Positions 40,230 to 41,450 of a stretch of 41,450 bases of DNA are shown here, piece by piece; position 1 is the first letter of the stretch, and each line of letters starts with the position of its first letter. The stretch spans positions 1-41,450 of the forward strand of contig JADHTJ010000024.1 of the NCBI GenBank assembly GCA_016785015.1, written 5' to 3'. The stretch comes from Anaerolineales bacterium (GTDB lineage: Bacteria; Chloroflexota; Anaerolineae; Anaerolineales; UBA11858). Both the position numbers and the translations under genes were made by a program. Below the pieces are notes generated by a model. It ran no database searches. It was given only the letters and a program-made list of their open reading frames with translations, and was not told the origin of the DNA.

Positions 40230-41225
40230 TTATTTCTTTCTTCGAACGCGTAGGATGGCGATTTTTGTGGGATGGTTGAATGGTGCCGGGTCTGTGGGCG
40301 GTAGACCCACTATTGTACTTGAGAAGCCGGTAATATCGGGGGGGATGGGGATCGTTGTTTCGATGGAGAGATACCCGTCTTTACAGAGTTCTTCCAACGA
40401 ACGCATGTATTCTGCCCCACTCAAAAAAAGGGCGTTGTTGATCGCCACCAGGTATCCGCCATCCGCCACCAGCGGCCTCACCTTGTTGATCAGGCGCGTG
40501 CTTTCATTGACTAGATCCACCGAGCCTTTCTTGGTGCTCGAGAAGAATGGCGGGTCGATGATCAGGCAGTCGAAGAGTTCACCTTTGCGTTTGAGTTGGC
40601 CTACTATGCTGAAGAAATCGTTGGCCTTTAGCTTCATCTTGCCTAAATCGAGACGATTGAGCATCGCCGAGCGGCGCGCCTGTTCGAGAAAATTACGTTT
40701 GAGATCGGTCTGCATGACGTAGGCCGCGCCCCCGGCCAGGGCCGCCACGCCCAAACTGCCGGTGTAGGCAAAGGTGTTGAGCACTTTCCAGTCATGAGCG
40801 TTTTCGAGCAGCCACTTGCGCAGGATGCGCGTGTCGAAGTAGAAGCTGGCATCTTGCTGCATCTGCAAATCGAGGGCGTACCAGACGCCGTGCTCCTGGA
40901 TTTTTTCGGTGGGCGAATCTCCAATGGCAAGCACCCCGCTACGTTGAACAGGATCACGCGCTGAGCGCGTCTTATGGATCACGCAATTTACCCAGGGTAA
41001 CTTCTCAAGCACATAACTTTGAGCAGCATCTAATACTACTCTTGATTCCCCATAATTGAACAGCACCAGCGTTTTCCCGTAGATATCAACGACTAGATCG
41101 GGGTATCCCTCGTAGAAACCGCTATACAATCTAAGACTTCCGAAGTCTTGCGAAGCACTTTGGAAGTCTTGCATCATAGAGCGGGCTTCCAGAGCTTTCT
41201 CTAGATATTTCTCCAATGTCGACAT
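40230..41225 (-). CDS. class I SAM-dependent rRNA methyltransferase (RlmI-like)
   Basis: A 331-residue methyltransferase. Motif I is in LNTFAYTGSLGVAALAGGA, with the later NDFFSIV stretch and the IIDPPFFSS motif (Asp-Pro-Pro-Phe), typical of RlmI/RlmK-type 23S rRNA cytosine or guanine methyltransferases. The N-terminus is short and lacks a clear PUA domain. Residues about 19-30 (DFQSASQDFGSL) are encoded by repeat family E. The start at 41225 is preferred; it is only seven bases after a TGCTATAAT promoter, so the mRNA may be leaderless. Confidence 0.87.
   Translation of the reverse strand: MSTLEKYLEKALEARSMMQDFQSASQDFGSLRLYSGFYEGYPDLVVDIYGKTLVLFNYGESRVVLDAAQSYVLEKLPWVNCVIHKTRSARDPVQRSGVLAIGDSPTEKIQEHGVWYALDLQMQQDASFYFDTRILRKWLLENAHDWKVLNTFAYTGSLGVAALAGGAAYVMQTDLKRNFLEQARRSAMLNRLDLGKMKLKANDFFSIVGQLKRKGELFDCLIIDPPFFSSTKKGSVDLVNESTRLINKVRPLVADGGYLVAINNALFLSGAEYMRSLEELCKDGYLSIETTIPIPPDITGFSSTIVGLPPTDPAPFNHPTKIAILRVRRKK
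41134..41169. repeat. dispersed palindrome, family E, copy 2, inside the methyltransferase gene
   Basis: AGACTTCCGAAGTCT (41134-41148) is a 15-base palindrome, followed by GCACTTTGGAAGTCT. It shares AGACTTCCGA with the element at 35731, and it lies in-frame near the 5' end of the methyltransferase. Confidence 0.65.
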
Positions 41226-41232
41226 TTTGGCG

Positions 41233-41241
41233 ATTATAGCA
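41233..41241 (-). promoter_or_regulatory. extended -10 promoter of the methyltransferase gene
   Basis: TGCTATAAT on the minus strand, followed by CGCCAAA and then the ATG. Transcription starting at the usual distance gives a leaderless message. No ribosome binding site is visible. Confidence 0.55.
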
Positions 41242-41246
41242 GACAA

Positions 41247-41450
41247 GATTGTGCTGATCTACTCTCAGATGCAACCAAAGGTATCCGTTATGCGCGCAGG
41301 CGCTAAAACAGCCAGGGCAAGCGCATTTAGAATTAGCAATCACGGATGAGAAGGCCCAAACCAGTTTTAAGGGTAGCGAGCCAACCGCGTTGGCTGCCAA
41401 ATCAGGCTAAATATATCTTGCCAGGCACGCCCAACGCGCTTGGCCTGAGC
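41247..41450. other. right-end stretch without a recognisable gene
   Basis: No gene was seen in this 204-base end of the window. It has a short palindrome AGCCAAC-CGC-GTTGGCT (41379-41395) and a related CCAACGCGCTTGG (41431-41443), probably repeat DNA. Confidence 0.5.

Overview
The window looks like chromosomal DNA of a free-living bacterium, most likely Chloroflexota (probably Anaerolineae). This is inferred from the overall gene set, a T-box-controlled serS, Asp/Glu-rich lipoproteins and several families of short intergenic palindromes. No rRNA or tRNA gene, prophage, insertion sequence or CRISPR array was seen, so the taxonomy is not proven.

Layout. Bases 1-12150 are almost entirely minus-strand: a membrane-anchored DsbA-like oxidoreductase, a large lipoprotein with a SUMF1 domain and five Cys-paired modules, a tRNA-dihydrouridine synthase, an SPL-type radical SAM protein, RadA, ClpC and an S1-domain protein with a very acidic tail. 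From 12269 the strand switches. A ChlI-like AAA+ ORF runs into a VWA ORF across an A10 run that contains the dnaX-type slippery heptamer, which is the arrangement of a frameshifted cobalt/magnesium chelatase gene (chlID). An S10 carboxypeptidase and an M55 D-aminopeptidase follow. Next comes a probable operon of a YtrA-type GntR regulator, an SPFH/band-7 protein and two small DUF4177-like proteins. Two parS-like sites lie ahead of a second cluster: a YhfC-type membrane protease, an ABC exporter pair, a zinc-ribbon membrane protein and a GAF histidine kinase.

From 24152 to 28791 there are mainly minus-strand accessory and housekeeping genes (nucleotidyltransferase, deoxynucleoside kinase, Ogt, a decayed ABC transporter, DinB-like, DUF2461) with ssb on the plus strand. 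DnaE (29030-32920) starts another plus-strand block with a lipoprotein, a Trm112-like zinc ribbon and a HEAT-repeat protein. The right end is minus-strand: two small membrane proteins, serS with a complete T-box leader and a clear promoter, two MFS transporters and an RlmI-like methyltransferase.

Themes. (1) Genome maintenance is well represented: RadA, SSB, DnaE, Ogt, dNK, SPL-like protein, and parS-like sites that may mark proximity to the replication origin. (2) At least five families of dispersed short repeats fill the intergenic gaps, and two run into coding sequence, at the 3' end of the SPL gene and near the 5' end of the methyltransferase. (3) Several minus-strand genes have extended -10 promoters almost touching the start codon, suggesting leaderless or near-leaderless mRNAs. 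The most notable items are the chlID frameshift site, the paired parS-like sites, the regulator-SPFH-DUF4177 operon and the out-of-frame fusion left by deletion within an ABC transporter locus.
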